DNA from: Photobacterium kishitanii
GTDB lineage: Bacteria > Pseudomonadota > Gammaproteobacteria > Enterobacterales > Vibrionaceae
NCBI RefSeq assembly: GCF_003026355.1
Contig: NZ_PYON01000012.1
Location: forward strand, 62,001-126,000
Reading direction: 5' to 3'
Length of the DNA stretch: 64,000 nucleotides
Shown: in pieces, positions 37,215-45,454 of the stretch
Layout of the letters: every line of letters begins with the position of its first letter
How positions within the stretch are numbered: the stretch's first letter is position 1
The notes under the pieces: model-generated
Databases searched by the model: none
What the model saw: only the letters and a program-made list of their open reading frames with translations
Told to the model about the DNA's origin: nothing
Position numbers and translations under genes: made by a program

Positions 37215-37805
37215 CTATCCTACAGATTTAGAATTAATAATAATTTGTGCTATTACATTTGAAATAATGGCTGATATAGCAAGAAATACAAAATAAAATG
37301 CTATTATATCTACAGCAGAAACAGTAAAGTTCAATGCCTTTGCTACCCCAAGCACGATTGGAAATAACCAAGAGACAAAAGAAATGGCTCCTACAGCAGC
37401 AATTAGCATCATCTCATGTCTCGTTAGAGTCTTTAATAGTGTCGAGCCGACTGATTTTTTTATCTTTGGTATAATTAATTTATGTACAAAATAACCATTA
37501 ACAGTCAATATTAATACAATGAATAACTTACCCCATATTTTTTGATTCTGTAAATTTTCTGGCGCATAAAAATAATAATGGGCAATAAAAAGCAGTCCAG
37601 AAATCCACAATAATGCTAGGCCTGCAAATACAAATTTAGATGCAAATTCAATCAGTTGATATTTATCTTTAGATATTTCATTTTTAAAATACTTTATAAT
37701 AAAAGCGTCGAGCATCCAAGCACAGCCAAGTCCAATTGCTAACCCAGATAGATGCATAAATTTAATTAAACATTTAAGGTTCAAACTAGAAAATAGATCT
37801 TCCAT
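37215..37805 (-). CDS. Integral membrane protein of unknown function (CopD/DUF2214-like)
   Basis: A 196-residue membrane protein with about five hydrophobic segments. The first begins CLIKFMHLSGLAIGLGCAW, where the His in FMHLSG resembles the haem- or metal-facing His of CopD/DUF2214-type membrane proteins. Other segments are LLWISGLLFIAHYYFY, LFIVLILTVNGYFVHKL and HEMMLIAAVGAISFVSWLFP. No enzyme motif is seen, and family assignment is tentative. It is monocistronic and convergent with the DUF2541 gene. Confidence 0.65.
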   Translation of the reverse strand: MEDLFSSLNLKCLIKFMHLSGLAIGLGCAWMLDAFIIKYFKNEISKDKYQLIEFASKFVFAGLALLWISGLLFIAHYYFYAPENLQNQKIWGKLFIVLILTVNGYFVHKLIIPKIKKSVGSTLLKTLTRHEMMLIAAVGAISFVSWLFPIVLGVAKALNFTVSAVDIIAFYFVFLAISAIISNVIAQIIINSKSVG

Positions 37806-38130
37806 GACACATCCATATAATATATAAATTAATTGGTGTTGTATTAAATAACTATTATTTAATCATCCGTAAAATACCATCATTATCAAAAACAAAAAAT
37901 AGCATTATTATATAACTAATAACCACTAGTTTTATCTTTATTAATAACATTATATTCATTACTATTTGTTATATTAATAATATATAATAACAACTCATTA
38001 TTAATATTTTTTAATCCGCTTTAATCGATGACCAACAAGCACTGAAATGAAATTTATATTCTAATACTATTCATTACATAGATAAAAATATCTCGATAAT
38101 ATCCACATAATAAATATTATCGAGCAATTT
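37806..38130. other. Very AT-rich spacer
   Basis: No gene or distinct element is seen on either strand. Confidence 0.4.
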
Positions 38131-38451
38131 TTATAAATCACTGCAACTGCAGGTTACAGCTGGAAAGTAAGTCATTTTATTATTGCGAAATAGAACCATG
38201 GCCGTATCAATGAAAGAAACAATATTATTACGTTGTTTAGTAAGTGGCTGCTCATAAATCCAACCACTACAGCCATAACCCACTAAGGGTAAAGTTTCAC
38301 GATCAATAGCTTGATCCTCGGCAATTTCAATAATAAGAGTGGTTGATGTCGATGATAAACACCACGAGTAACCTTGCACTTCCCCGCTGCCACTCACTTT
38401 AGAATTAATACTAATAACACCACGATAATACTGGTTATTTATTTCAATCAT
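38131..38451 (-). CDS. Small protein of unknown function
   Basis: I do not recognise this 106-residue protein. It starts MIEINNQYYRGVISINSK and has no signal peptide or membrane segment. Several beta strands with aromatic residues (GYSWCLSSTSTTLIIEIA, MVLFRNNKMTYFPA) suggest a compact beta sandwich. It ends in CSCSDL, with two cysteines near the C-terminus. Composition looks coding. It stands alone with AT-rich flanks. Confidence 0.6.
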   Translation of the reverse strand: MIEINNQYYRGVISINSKVSGSGEVQGYSWCLSSTSTTLIIEIAEDQAIDRETLPLVGYGCSGWIYEQPLTKQRNNIVSFIDTAMVLFRNNKMTYFPAVTCSCSDL

Positions 38452-38703
38452 TCTTTTAGCCTAATATTCTTATAAATAATTTTTAAGACATTTACTCATA
38501 CACACTATAGTAAAAAACTTAAAATACAAGAAGATAGAAAACTGTAGATTATAAGTATGCACAAATAGCAACTAAAGAATCAGGTTAAGTAATAATTAAA
38601 CCCTTATTAATGATATTAAATTTTACAAAAATAAAAATAGCGCTATAGTTTGCATACTGCTTGGTTAGCACAATAATACAAACGTCTTATTTGAAAGATA
38701 AAG
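38452..38703. other. AT-rich spacer upstream of the TDT transporter
   Basis: No coding signal. The region leads into a perfect palindrome described separately. Confidence 0.4.
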
Positions 38704-38723
38704 ATATAATACTAGTATTATAT
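38704..38723. promoter_or_regulatory. Perfect 20-bp palindrome upstream of the TDT gene
   Basis: ATATAATACT and AGTATTATAT are perfect 10-bp arms with no spacer. TATAAT at 38705-38710 lies within it and also appears on the opposite strand. It is 64 bases upstream of the chosen start codon, so it may be a repressor site over the promoter. Confidence 0.45.
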
Positions 38724-38787
38724 TTCCTATAAAAAGTAGATATATCACAGGCTATTTGTGAATATTATCTCATTGAAAAGTAATGTT

Positions 38788-39909
38788 ATGTCAAATAATA
38801 AACAACAAATCGAATTACAAAAAGAAATGGGTCCTAACTGGTTTGCATCCGTTATGGGTACAGGTATTATCGCCAATGCTGCTGTTGGTCTACCTTTTAT
38901 AGGTAAAAGCTTAGTTGGATTTTCAACCGTCGTTTGGTTGATTGCTTTTGCTATGCTGATTTTTATGACAATCTTTAAAAGTTATCAGACAATCACTAGA
39001 CCACACATTATTAGACGCCAATTTAACGATCCCGTTATGTCGCAGTTCTTTGGTGCTCCACCGATGGCGTTTCTAACTGTCGCTGGCGGTACACTTTTAC
39101 TTGGTCCTCACCTTTTCGGCCAAAGTCTTGCGCTTAACATTGCTTGGCCACTATTTTGGATTGGTACTATAAGCGGTATTATTACAGCAATTATTATTCC
39201 TTACCGTTTATTTACTCATAATGAAGTACATGATGATGCGGCATTTGGTGGTTGGTTAATGCCAGTTGTACCTCCTATGGTATCTGCAACAATTGGTTCA
39301 ATGTTTATATCACATATGTCTCATTCAGCAGCTCAACAAACTCTACTTTACGGCATGTATGCCTGTTTCGGTATCAGTTTAATGGCATCTGTTATTATTA
39401 TTACGCTGATTTGGAGTCGTCTAGCGCATGCTGGTACATCAGGCAGTGCTCGTGTGCCAACATTGTGGATTGTATTAGGTCCACTAGGCCAATCTATTAC
39501 TGCTGCGGGTTGTTTAGGTACCGCTGCATTGATCACTGTTAATGAACCTATTGCAAGTGCAATGAATGTGATGGCAATTTTATATGGCGTGCCTATTTGG
39601 GGCTTTGCTATGTTGTGGTTCTGTGTGGCAGCATTATTAACTCTACGTGCTATGCGTCGTAAAATGCCATTCGCATTAACGTGGTGGGCATTTACCTTCC
39701 CCGTTGGTACATGTGTAACAGGTACAACACAGTTAGCACACCATACTGGTTTACCGGCTTTTCAATGGGCTGCAATTATTCTATTCGCGTTCTTAATTTT
39801 AGCGTGGGTTACAGCAGCATTAGGAACATTGAAAGGCTTTAAACAAGGTAAGATCTTCCATAACCCGACATCGGTTATTCATATTAAATCGAAGAAAGGT
39901 AACAACTAA
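38788..39909 (+). CDS. TDT family transporter (TehA/SLAC1-like anion channel)
   Basis: A 373-residue membrane protein with about ten helices, of the tellurite-resistance/dicarboxylate transporter (TDT) family. MGPNWFASVMGTGIIANAA is the family opening; FPVGTCVTGTTQLAHHTG lies in the ninth/tenth-helix region. Members export or conduct anions such as C4-dicarboxylates, sulfite or chloride. The substrate is unknown. The ATG at 38788 has GAAAAG about seven bases before it; a GTG at 38758 would add ten residues and is possible. Confidence 0.88.
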   Translation: MSNNKQQIELQKEMGPNWFASVMGTGIIANAAVGLPFIGKSLVGFSTVVWLIAFAMLIFMTIFKSYQTITRPHIIRRQFNDPVMSQFFGAPPMAFLTVAGGTLLLGPHLFGQSLALNIAWPLFWIGTISGIITAIIIPYRLFTHNEVHDDAAFGGWLMPVVPPMVSATIGSMFISHMSHSAAQQTLLYGMYACFGISLMASVIIITLIWSRLAHAGTSGSARVPTLWIVLGPLGQSITAAGCLGTAALITVNEPIASAMNVMAILYGVPIWGFAMLWFCVAALLTLRAMRRKMPFALTWWAFTFPVGTCVTGTTQLAHHTGLPAFQWAAIILFAFLILAWVTAALGTLKGFKQGKIFHNPTSVIHIKSKKGNN

Positions 39910-39920
39910 ATATAGAAATC

Positions 39921-39958
39921 CCAGTAATCTTTAACTTATAAAGGTTAAAGATTACTGG
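39921..39958. terminator. Bidirectional terminator after the TDT gene
   Basis: Perfect 15-base arms (39921-39935 and 39944-39958; CCAGTAATCTTTAAC and its complement) with an 8-base loop lie between convergent genes. Confidence 0.8.
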
Positions 39959-39980
39959 ATTATTAATTCTGTGCTTATTA

Positions 39981-40910
39981 TTAAACTTTTACCGTTTTTT
40001 GAGCACGTAGACTTCCAATTACATTCACAAAAGCACCCAAAATAATCATTGCTCCCCCAGCTAATGTCCATACTGAAGGCACTTCACTAAATACTAACCA
40101 CCCTAGTACAATCGAAAACACGACTTGAATATACGAGTAAGCAGTTGCTTTACTTGCAACTTCTGTTTTCATTGCTTTCGTTAAACCCACTTGCCCAAAC
40201 TGGGTAAAAATACCCACAAATAACAATAATCCTAATGCTTCTTTAGACGGCATTACAAAATCATTCCCCAGTAATATCACTGATAATGGCAATGCTATCA
40301 GCGGAAAATAAAGGATGATCACCGAGCTATCCTCAGTCGTACTTAAACGTTTTACAATAATGTAAGACACTCCACTACCAAATGCGCCTAACAGTGCAAT
40401 ACCAATACTAAATAGCGGTAACTGTTGAACATGATTTAAGGTTAACCCCGGCCCTACCATCAGTACCAAACCAATGATTGAACAAAATATGCAAAGAATG
40501 GTGCTTATATGGATTTTTTCTTTAAGGAAAAGTATCGCTAAAATGGCAGTAAAAACAGGATTAAGATATTGTAAAATAGTCGCTTCAGCTAAAGGTAAGG
40601 TTGATACGGCGTAGTAAACACAAATTAACGCCAATGACCCAGTAACACCACGAGTTAATAATAGCTTTCGATTATTCCCCCACACACAAATACCTTTACG
40701 CTTTACATCAGCATAACTAATCAGTAATGACACAATAGCTCGCGCTGCCACGATTTCAAATACGGGAATACCATAGGTATGCACTAATTTCACACAACTC
40801 GACATCAATGAAAATGCAAGTGCTGACATCAGCATATATCTAACGCCAATGGGTATTTTATTTAAAGAGGAATTAATCATGATAGGCAGTTCATTAACAT
40901 AAATAATCAT
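39981..40910 (-). CDS. EamA/DMT family transporter
   Basis: A 309-residue inner-membrane protein with ten helices and two EamA repeats, for example YMLMSALAFSLMSSCVKLVH at the first and a GALLGAFGSGVSYIIVK-type segment at the second. DMT members export amino acids, nucleotides or other metabolites. The family gives no firm substrate. A start 30 bases further in (40880) is equally possible; neither has a good ribosome binding site. Confidence 0.88.
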   Translation of the reverse strand: MIIYVNELPIMINSSLNKIPIGVRYMLMSALAFSLMSSCVKLVHTYGIPVFEIVAARAIVSLLISYADVKRKGICVWGNNRKLLLTRGVTGSLALICVYYAVSTLPLAEATILQYLNPVFTAILAILFLKEKIHISTILCIFCSIIGLVLMVGPGLTLNHVQQLPLFSIGIALLGAFGSGVSYIIVKRLSTTEDSSVIILYFPLIALPLSVILLGNDFVMPSKEALGLLLFVGIFTQFGQVGLTKAMKTEVASKATAYSYIQVVFSIVLGWLVFSEVPSVWTLAGGAMIILGAFVNVIGSLRAQKTVKV

Positions 40911-41101
40911 TTTATGAAAAAAAACATCAACCTCGCAAGTGTTATATTGTACCGCTATTTATTAAATCCTAATTGTCACCGTCGTCATTACGGCTGAAAA
41001 ATGAACTGAAAATTAACAATATGAGATTTCCATAGCTGATCTGTTCATTTCTACCAACAAGCCTAGAATCAGTATTAATTTTATAAACTTGATTAACTAC
41101 T

Positions 41102-42565
41102 ATGAAAAAACTCCCTTTATTAGCTTGTGCAATTGCTAGTTTACTTGGCACTCAAGCTGCAAATGCATGTACAACTTTACTTGTTGGTAACCAAGCCTCA
41201 ACTAATGGTGCCTACTACATGGCACGTAACGAAGATTATAAGGCCGTATGGGCTAAACACTTCGTACTCCACCCTCGTACCATTAATGAAAAGGGTGAGT
41301 TCCACTCAAACACTGACCGTTTTACCTATCCTTATCCTAAAGTGTCGCTGGCTTATACCTCGATGCAAGACTGGGATACCCATGATCAAACAATGGGCGA
41401 AGTTGGTTTAAACTCAGCGGGCGTTGGCATTACCTCAACAGAAAGTTTAACCAATCGTAAAGCTGCACTTACTGTTGATCCTTATATCCAAAATGGCATT
41501 AATGAAGATTCAATAGAAAACGTGATTTTACCTCGTATTCACAGTGCTAGAGAAGGTGTTGAGTTACTAGGTAAAATCATTGAAGAGCGTGGCGCATCGC
41601 AAGGCTTTGGAGTTGGATTTATTGACAAAACAGGTATTTGGTATTTAGAAACCGGCAGTGGTCACCAATGGATGGCACGTAAAATCCCTAATGATGCCTA
41701 TTTTATCTCAGGTAATCAGGCTCGTTTAGAAGAATACCTACCTCACAATAAGGATTATTTAGCATCGCCTAATTTAGTTTCTTTTGCAGAGCAACATGGT
41801 TTATATGTTGCAAAAACCAATAAACCATTTAATTTCCACGATGCTTATGGCACCACTGGCGGCCAAGAAAATATCACTTACAACTACCCTCGAGTTTGGA
41901 TTGCACAGCATATTCTTAACCCTGGGCTTAAAACACAAGTTGATCGTGACCAACAAAATTACCCTGTGTTTTTAACCCCAACACATAAGATCTCTCTTCA
42001 AAAAGTTGAAGCTATTATGCGTAACCATTACCAAGGTACAGCTATGGATCCGTACGCCAATAAGGATCCCCTTGGTCACTACCGTCCAATCTCAGTATTC
42101 CGTTGCGCTGAATCACATATTATTGAAGTACGCCCAAACCTACCTATTGCTATTGGTGAAACAGAATACATCAATCTTGGGATGACTGCGCTTGGGGTTT
42201 ATATTCCATTCTATCAAGGTACAACTAAAATTCCGTACGGTTATGATATTGGTACCGATGTTGCCAGCAACGGCTCTATTTTCTGGGATATGCGTAAACT
42301 GCAGACATTAGGTATGGCTAATTGGAAACAAAATGAACCCATTATTCGTGCTGCCTATGATAAATATGAAGCCGATACAGCTATTGCTCAGAAAAAAATG
42401 GAACAAAAATACTTAGCTATTTATAAACAACATCCAAAAGAAGCGACTGCTTTAATTAATAAATTCGAGAAAACAGCAACAGATAATGCGCTTAAAGTCA
42501 CTAACGAAATATTCACTACACTGACTCAAAAAGCAGATATGGCATCGCATTTCGCTGGCGCTTAA
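41102..42565 (+). CDS. C69 family dipeptidase, exported
   Basis: A 487-residue Ntn-hydrolase of peptidase family C69. The signal peptide MKKLPLLACAIASLLGTQAA ends at ANA, so Cys23 becomes the N-terminal nucleophile (CTTLLVGNQAS). The following ARNEDY and a WYLETGSGHQWMA segment are C69 signatures. Such enzymes remove dipeptides from peptide N-termini. Exported versions may process peptides for uptake. A terminator follows. Confidence 0.92.
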   Translation: MKKLPLLACAIASLLGTQAANACTTLLVGNQASTNGAYYMARNEDYKAVWAKHFVLHPRTINEKGEFHSNTDRFTYPYPKVSLAYTSMQDWDTHDQTMGEVGLNSAGVGITSTESLTNRKAALTVDPYIQNGINEDSIENVILPRIHSAREGVELLGKIIEERGASQGFGVGFIDKTGIWYLETGSGHQWMARKIPNDAYFISGNQARLEEYLPHNKDYLASPNLVSFAEQHGLYVAKTNKPFNFHDAYGTTGGQENITYNYPRVWIAQHILNPGLKTQVDRDQQNYPVFLTPTHKISLQKVEAIMRNHYQGTAMDPYANKDPLGHYRPISVFRCAESHIIEVRPNLPIAIGETEYINLGMTALGVYIPFYQGTTKIPYGYDIGTDVASNGSIFWDMRKLQTLGMANWKQNEPIIRAAYDKYEADTAIAQKKMEQKYLAIYKQHPKEATALINKFEKTATDNALKVTNEIFTTLTQKADMASHFAGA

Positions 42566-42600
42566 GTACTTAGTCAACACTGATACTCAATGCCGCCATT

Positions 42601-42634
42601 AAAAGCGCTAACCTAAAAAGTTAGCGCTTTTTTA
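42601..42634 (+). terminator. Terminator after the C69 dipeptidase
   Basis: AAAAGCGCTAAC (42601-42612) and GTTAGCGCTTTT (42620-42631) form a perfect 12-bp stem with a 7-base loop and T-run. Confidence 0.9.
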
Positions 42635-42740
42635 TGATCCTCAGTTTTCAGTGTGTCATGTCAGTAAACTCAAACAAATGATATCTCTACGAACGGTTTA
42701 CGTTATAATCGCCGTCCAGCTCAACAATAAATAGCGTGAT

Positions 42741-43874
42741 ATGTACCAACTTACGTTTTCATTTGAAGAATTTCTTGCCGAGTTTTGGCAAAAGAAACCA
42801 ACCATCATTAAAGGTGGTTTTAAAAATTTTGTCGATCCCATTACACCTGATGAACTAGCAGGATTAGCAATGGAAGAAGAGGTTGATTCGCGCTATATCG
42901 CTAAATTAGCCGATACTTGGGATGTTCGTCATGGACCACTGACATTTGATGACACCCCTGAAGATAATTGGTCATTTATTGTTCAAGCCGCTAACCATTG
43001 GCATGAAGGTGCAGCACAATTAATTACACCATTTCGTCAATTACCCGGATGGTTACTTGACGATTTAATGATCAGTTACTCTACTCCTGGCGGCGGTGTT
43101 GGGCCACATATTGATCAGTATGATGTATTTATTACGCAAGGTTCAGGCAAACGTCATTGGCGCGTAGGACCGAAGAAAGATGATTATGAAGAAGAATTCC
43201 GTCATCCAGCACTACGCCAAATCAAAGGCTTTGACCCTATTATTGATGATATTCTAGAGCCCGGTGATATTTTATATATTCCACCAGGCTTTCCTCATGA
43301 TGGTTACGCAATTGAAACCTCAATGAGTTTCTCTGTCGGGTTTCGATCACCTAAAAAACAAGAATTATTAAGTAGTTTTGCCGATTTTGTGATTGCTAAT
43401 GATATTGGTGATGTGCACTATCATAATCCTATGCTTCCAGCCCGCGCTAACAACGGTGCCATTTTACCTGCAGAAGCAAAAGATCTTGAAAATATGATGC
43501 GTAGTTTGCTTGATCACCCACAACTATTAAAACAATGGATGGGTGAGCATTTAACTCAGAATCGTCATGAACTAGATATAATGGCTTCTGAACCGCCATG
43601 GCAAAATAATGAGACTTATCAGTTCTTAGAAGATGGCGAAGCATTTAAGCGTATCGGTGGTTTACGTGCATTTTACCATCCAGATCAGGCACACATTCTA
43701 TACATCAACGGTGATCAATATCAATTACCGCCAGAATGTGCTGATGCCGCTAAATTATTGTGTGATGAAGAACAAGTAACCTATGCTCAATTGGGTGAAC
43801 AACTTGATCATCCAGCATTTTTAGCCATGCTAACCCAATTAATTAACCTTGGTTATTGGTACCCTGTCGAATAA
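42741..43874 (+). CDS. roxA: Ribosomal protein L16 arginine hydroxylase (JmjC oxygenase)
   Basis: A 377-residue 2-oxoglutarate/Fe(II) oxygenase of the ROX type (E. coli YcfD/RoxA), which hydroxylates an arginine of ribosomal protein L16. The metal motif HIDQYDVF gives His and Asp ligands around residues 118-125; a distal His lies in FPHDGYAIE. The C-terminal dimerisation and winged-helix regions are present and the length matches. The ATG at 42741 follows a GTGAT stretch. The gene is convergent with the MarR gene. Confidence 0.93.
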   Translation: MYQLTFSFEEFLAEFWQKKPTIIKGGFKNFVDPITPDELAGLAMEEEVDSRYIAKLADTWDVRHGPLTFDDTPEDNWSFIVQAANHWHEGAAQLITPFRQLPGWLLDDLMISYSTPGGGVGPHIDQYDVFITQGSGKRHWRVGPKKDDYEEEFRHPALRQIKGFDPIIDDILEPGDILYIPPGFPHDGYAIETSMSFSVGFRSPKKQELLSSFADFVIANDIGDVHYHNPMLPARANNGAILPAEAKDLENMMRSLLDHPQLLKQWMGEHLTQNRHELDIMASEPPWQNNETYQFLEDGEAFKRIGGLRAFYHPDQAHILYINGDQYQLPPECADAAKLLCDEEQVTYAQLGEQLDHPAFLAMLTQLINLGYWYPVE

Positions 43875-43884
43875 GCACTCAACA

Positions 43885-43917
43885 ATAAGAGAGGCCATTG
43901 CCTCTCTTATTTTTCTT
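43885..43917. terminator. Bidirectional terminator between roxA and the MarR gene
   Basis: ATAAGAGAGGC (43885-43895) and GCCTCTCTTAT (43900-43910) form a perfect 11-bp stem with loop CATT and a T-rich tail. It extends over the last codons of the convergent MarR gene. Confidence 0.85.
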
Positions 43918-44491
43918 TAGCCCGTCGCTGATGCTCGACACAAATCAGTGTTATATCGTCAGATGTTAATGGTAATTGAGTTAACCCACACACATAGCCA
44001 TTATTGACATGAAGATGGTGCTGACAAGTAGAACACACCCCAAAAGAACGATATTGATGTTGTTTTTGCATTGATGCTAATAATAAGATTAATTGTTGCT
44101 GTAATAATTCAGGATCAAATTCCGAGTTTTCCCCCTCTAAACCCGAACAGGCAGATAACAACTTCGCAGACGGAAAATAATCATCCAATAATTGACGCCC
44201 TTTTGCGGTCATTATTAGATGCATTACACGTTTATCAGTACAATCAGCAACTTTCTCAATATATCCCTTTGTTTCTAAAACTTTAATTGTCTGAGATACC
44301 GTACCTTTCGTTAAGCCTAAAAACTCAGTGACAGCTTTGGGCGTATTAGAAAAACGGTTACAAATTGACAAATAATACAAAGCATCAAACTGAACTGGCT
44401 GCAAACCATGTTCAATAAGCCCCGTTCGCATTTCTACTCTGATCAAGTTACCGATACGATCAAGTAACTGTTGAATAATAATTATGTCCAT
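43907..44491 (-). CDS. MarR family regulator with Cys/His-rich C-terminal tail
   Basis: A 194-residue winged-helix regulator. The DNA-binding part includes AVTEFLGLTKGTVSQTIKVL (53-72) and a wing (DCTDKRVMHLIMTAKG). Beyond the usual MarR length (about 140) is a tail with Cys153, Cys156, His158, His159, His161, Cys168, Cys184 and His187, spaced CxxC...C...CxxH like a small zinc-ribbon or Fe-S site. It could sense metal or redox state. The gene is divergent from the exported 253-residue protein gene; the spacer has two copies of one palindrome, so it probably represses both promoters. Nothing in the sequence identifies the ligand. Confidence 0.88.
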   Translation of the reverse strand: MDIIIIQQLLDRIGNLIRVEMRTGLIEHGLQPVQFDALYYLSICNRFSNTPKAVTEFLGLTKGTVSQTIKVLETKGYIEKVADCTDKRVMHLIMTAKGRQLLDDYFPSAKLLSACSGLEGENSEFDPELLQQQLILLLASMQKQHQYRSFGVCSTCQHHLHVNNGYVCGLTQLPLTSDDITLICVEHQRRAKEK

Positions 44492-44500
44492 AAGTTAATA

Positions 44501-44515
44501 GTATCGACTCAAAAC
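44501..44515 (-). promoter_or_regulatory. Operator copy A for the MarR regulator
   Basis: On the minus strand it reads GTTTTGAGTCGATAC, one base different from copy B at 44556-44570 and in opposite orientation. It is 10 bases upstream of the MarR start codon. Confidence 0.65.
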
Positions 44516-44519
44516 AATA

Positions 44520-44548
44520 TTGACAACTGTCTTGTTATGTTCTTATAT
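44520..44548 (+). promoter_or_regulatory. Probable sigma70 promoter for the exported protein
   Basis: TTGACA (44520-44525) and TTATAT (44543-44548) are 17 bases apart. Operator copy B begins 8 bases after the -10, over the expected transcription start. Confidence 0.6.
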
Positions 44549-44555
44549 AAATATA

Positions 44556-44570
44556 GTATTGAGTCGATAC
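44556..44570 (+). promoter_or_regulatory. Operator copy B for the MarR regulator
   Basis: GTATTGAGTCGATAC is a near-perfect 15-bp palindrome centred on the G at 44563, with one non-pairing position. Copy A repeats it 55 bases away in inverse orientation. Confidence 0.65.
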
Positions 44571-44614
44571 CATAATAATATGAACATCACTCAATTCACA
44601 CAACGGAGGATGTC

Positions 44615-45376
44615 ATGAACACTTCAACCAACCATAAAACGATGCTGGCCATCATGGTCACTGCAGTATTCACTTTTTCAGGTTCCGTTTCTGCCCATTC
44701 AATCCACACCGGTGGTATTCAAACCCAAACCAATAGTCAGGCACTTGCACCCTTTGACATTATTCATACTAAAGTCACCACTCAAGGTAATGTGGCTACT
44801 TTTCATATTGCAGTCTCAGGCAATGCAGGAGAAATTACCCCAACGCCTATTGGTAAATTAGCGGGAAGTGATGTTTTCTCATATGTATGGCCATTAACAT
44901 TAAATAGCCATGCGGTAGGTTTTGAAAAAGATGCTGGTATCTTAGCGTTAGCTATCACCTCTCATCCCGATTTTGATGACACACCACTTTATGATGAGAA
45001 TGGCGATGGTAACAAAGCTAACGACGGTAATATATGGCATAGCCACTGGGTTGTTTTAGCACCCAATGAAAAATGTGGTCCTAATGCCCTCGGTGTCGTT
45101 GATATTCCAAAAGGTGAAAAACCAATGCTACCTAAAACATGGCCAGGATTACCGCTATTAATTGACAGTCCTAATTACCAACCTGAGTTCCGAGGTCATG
45201 ATCTTAACGTTAAAGTAAGATTTAACAATATTGAATCTCTTAAAAGCGCTAACTTTGATGGTGTAACTGCAGGATTAAGGATCAATACAAGTGCACATTC
45301 ACCGCTATTATGTGTGAAAAATGTCTTTGATGTTGCTTCTGGTGATTTGAGCCTACCCGGAAAAACGAATCACTAA
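44615..45376 (+). CDS. Exported protein of unknown function, partner of the MarR regulator
   Basis: I do not recognise this 253-residue protein. A signal peptide ends near SVSA and the mature protein begins HSIHTGGIQTQT. It has an immunoglobulin-like opening (FDIIHTKVTTQGNVATFHIA) and an acidic DENGDGNKANDGN stretch resembling a Ca2+-binding loop, followed at once by IWHSHWVVLAP. The mature protein has two Cys, in NEKCGPN and PLLCVKN, which may pair. His residues of the start and HSHW could bind metal (inference). ACGGAGGA lies before the ATG. Twin operators of a Cys-rich MarR protein precede it. Confidence 0.75.
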   Translation: MNTSTNHKTMLAIMVTAVFTFSGSVSAHSIHTGGIQTQTNSQALAPFDIIHTKVTTQGNVATFHIAVSGNAGEITPTPIGKLAGSDVFSYVWPLTLNSHAVGFEKDAGILALAITSHPDFDDTPLYDENGDGNKANDGNIWHSHWVVLAPNEKCGPNALGVVDIPKGEKPMLPKTWPGLPLLIDSPNYQPEFRGHDLNVKVRFNNIESLKSANFDGVTAGLRINTSAHSPLLCVKNVFDVASGDLSLPGKTNH

Positions 45377-45409
45377 CCATTATCTGTGACATATCTTATC
45401 AATAAAGAA

Positions 45410-45447
45410 ATCAACCTTACCTCTCTAACAATTCGAGTAAGGTTGAT
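45410..45447. terminator. Hairpin between exported protein and BCCT genes
   Basis: ATCAACCTTAC (45410-45420) and GTAAGGTTGAT (45437-45447) form an 11-bp perfect stem with a 16-base loop between convergent genes. The T-run is weak. Confidence 0.6.
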
Positions 45448-45454
45448 ATCAAGA

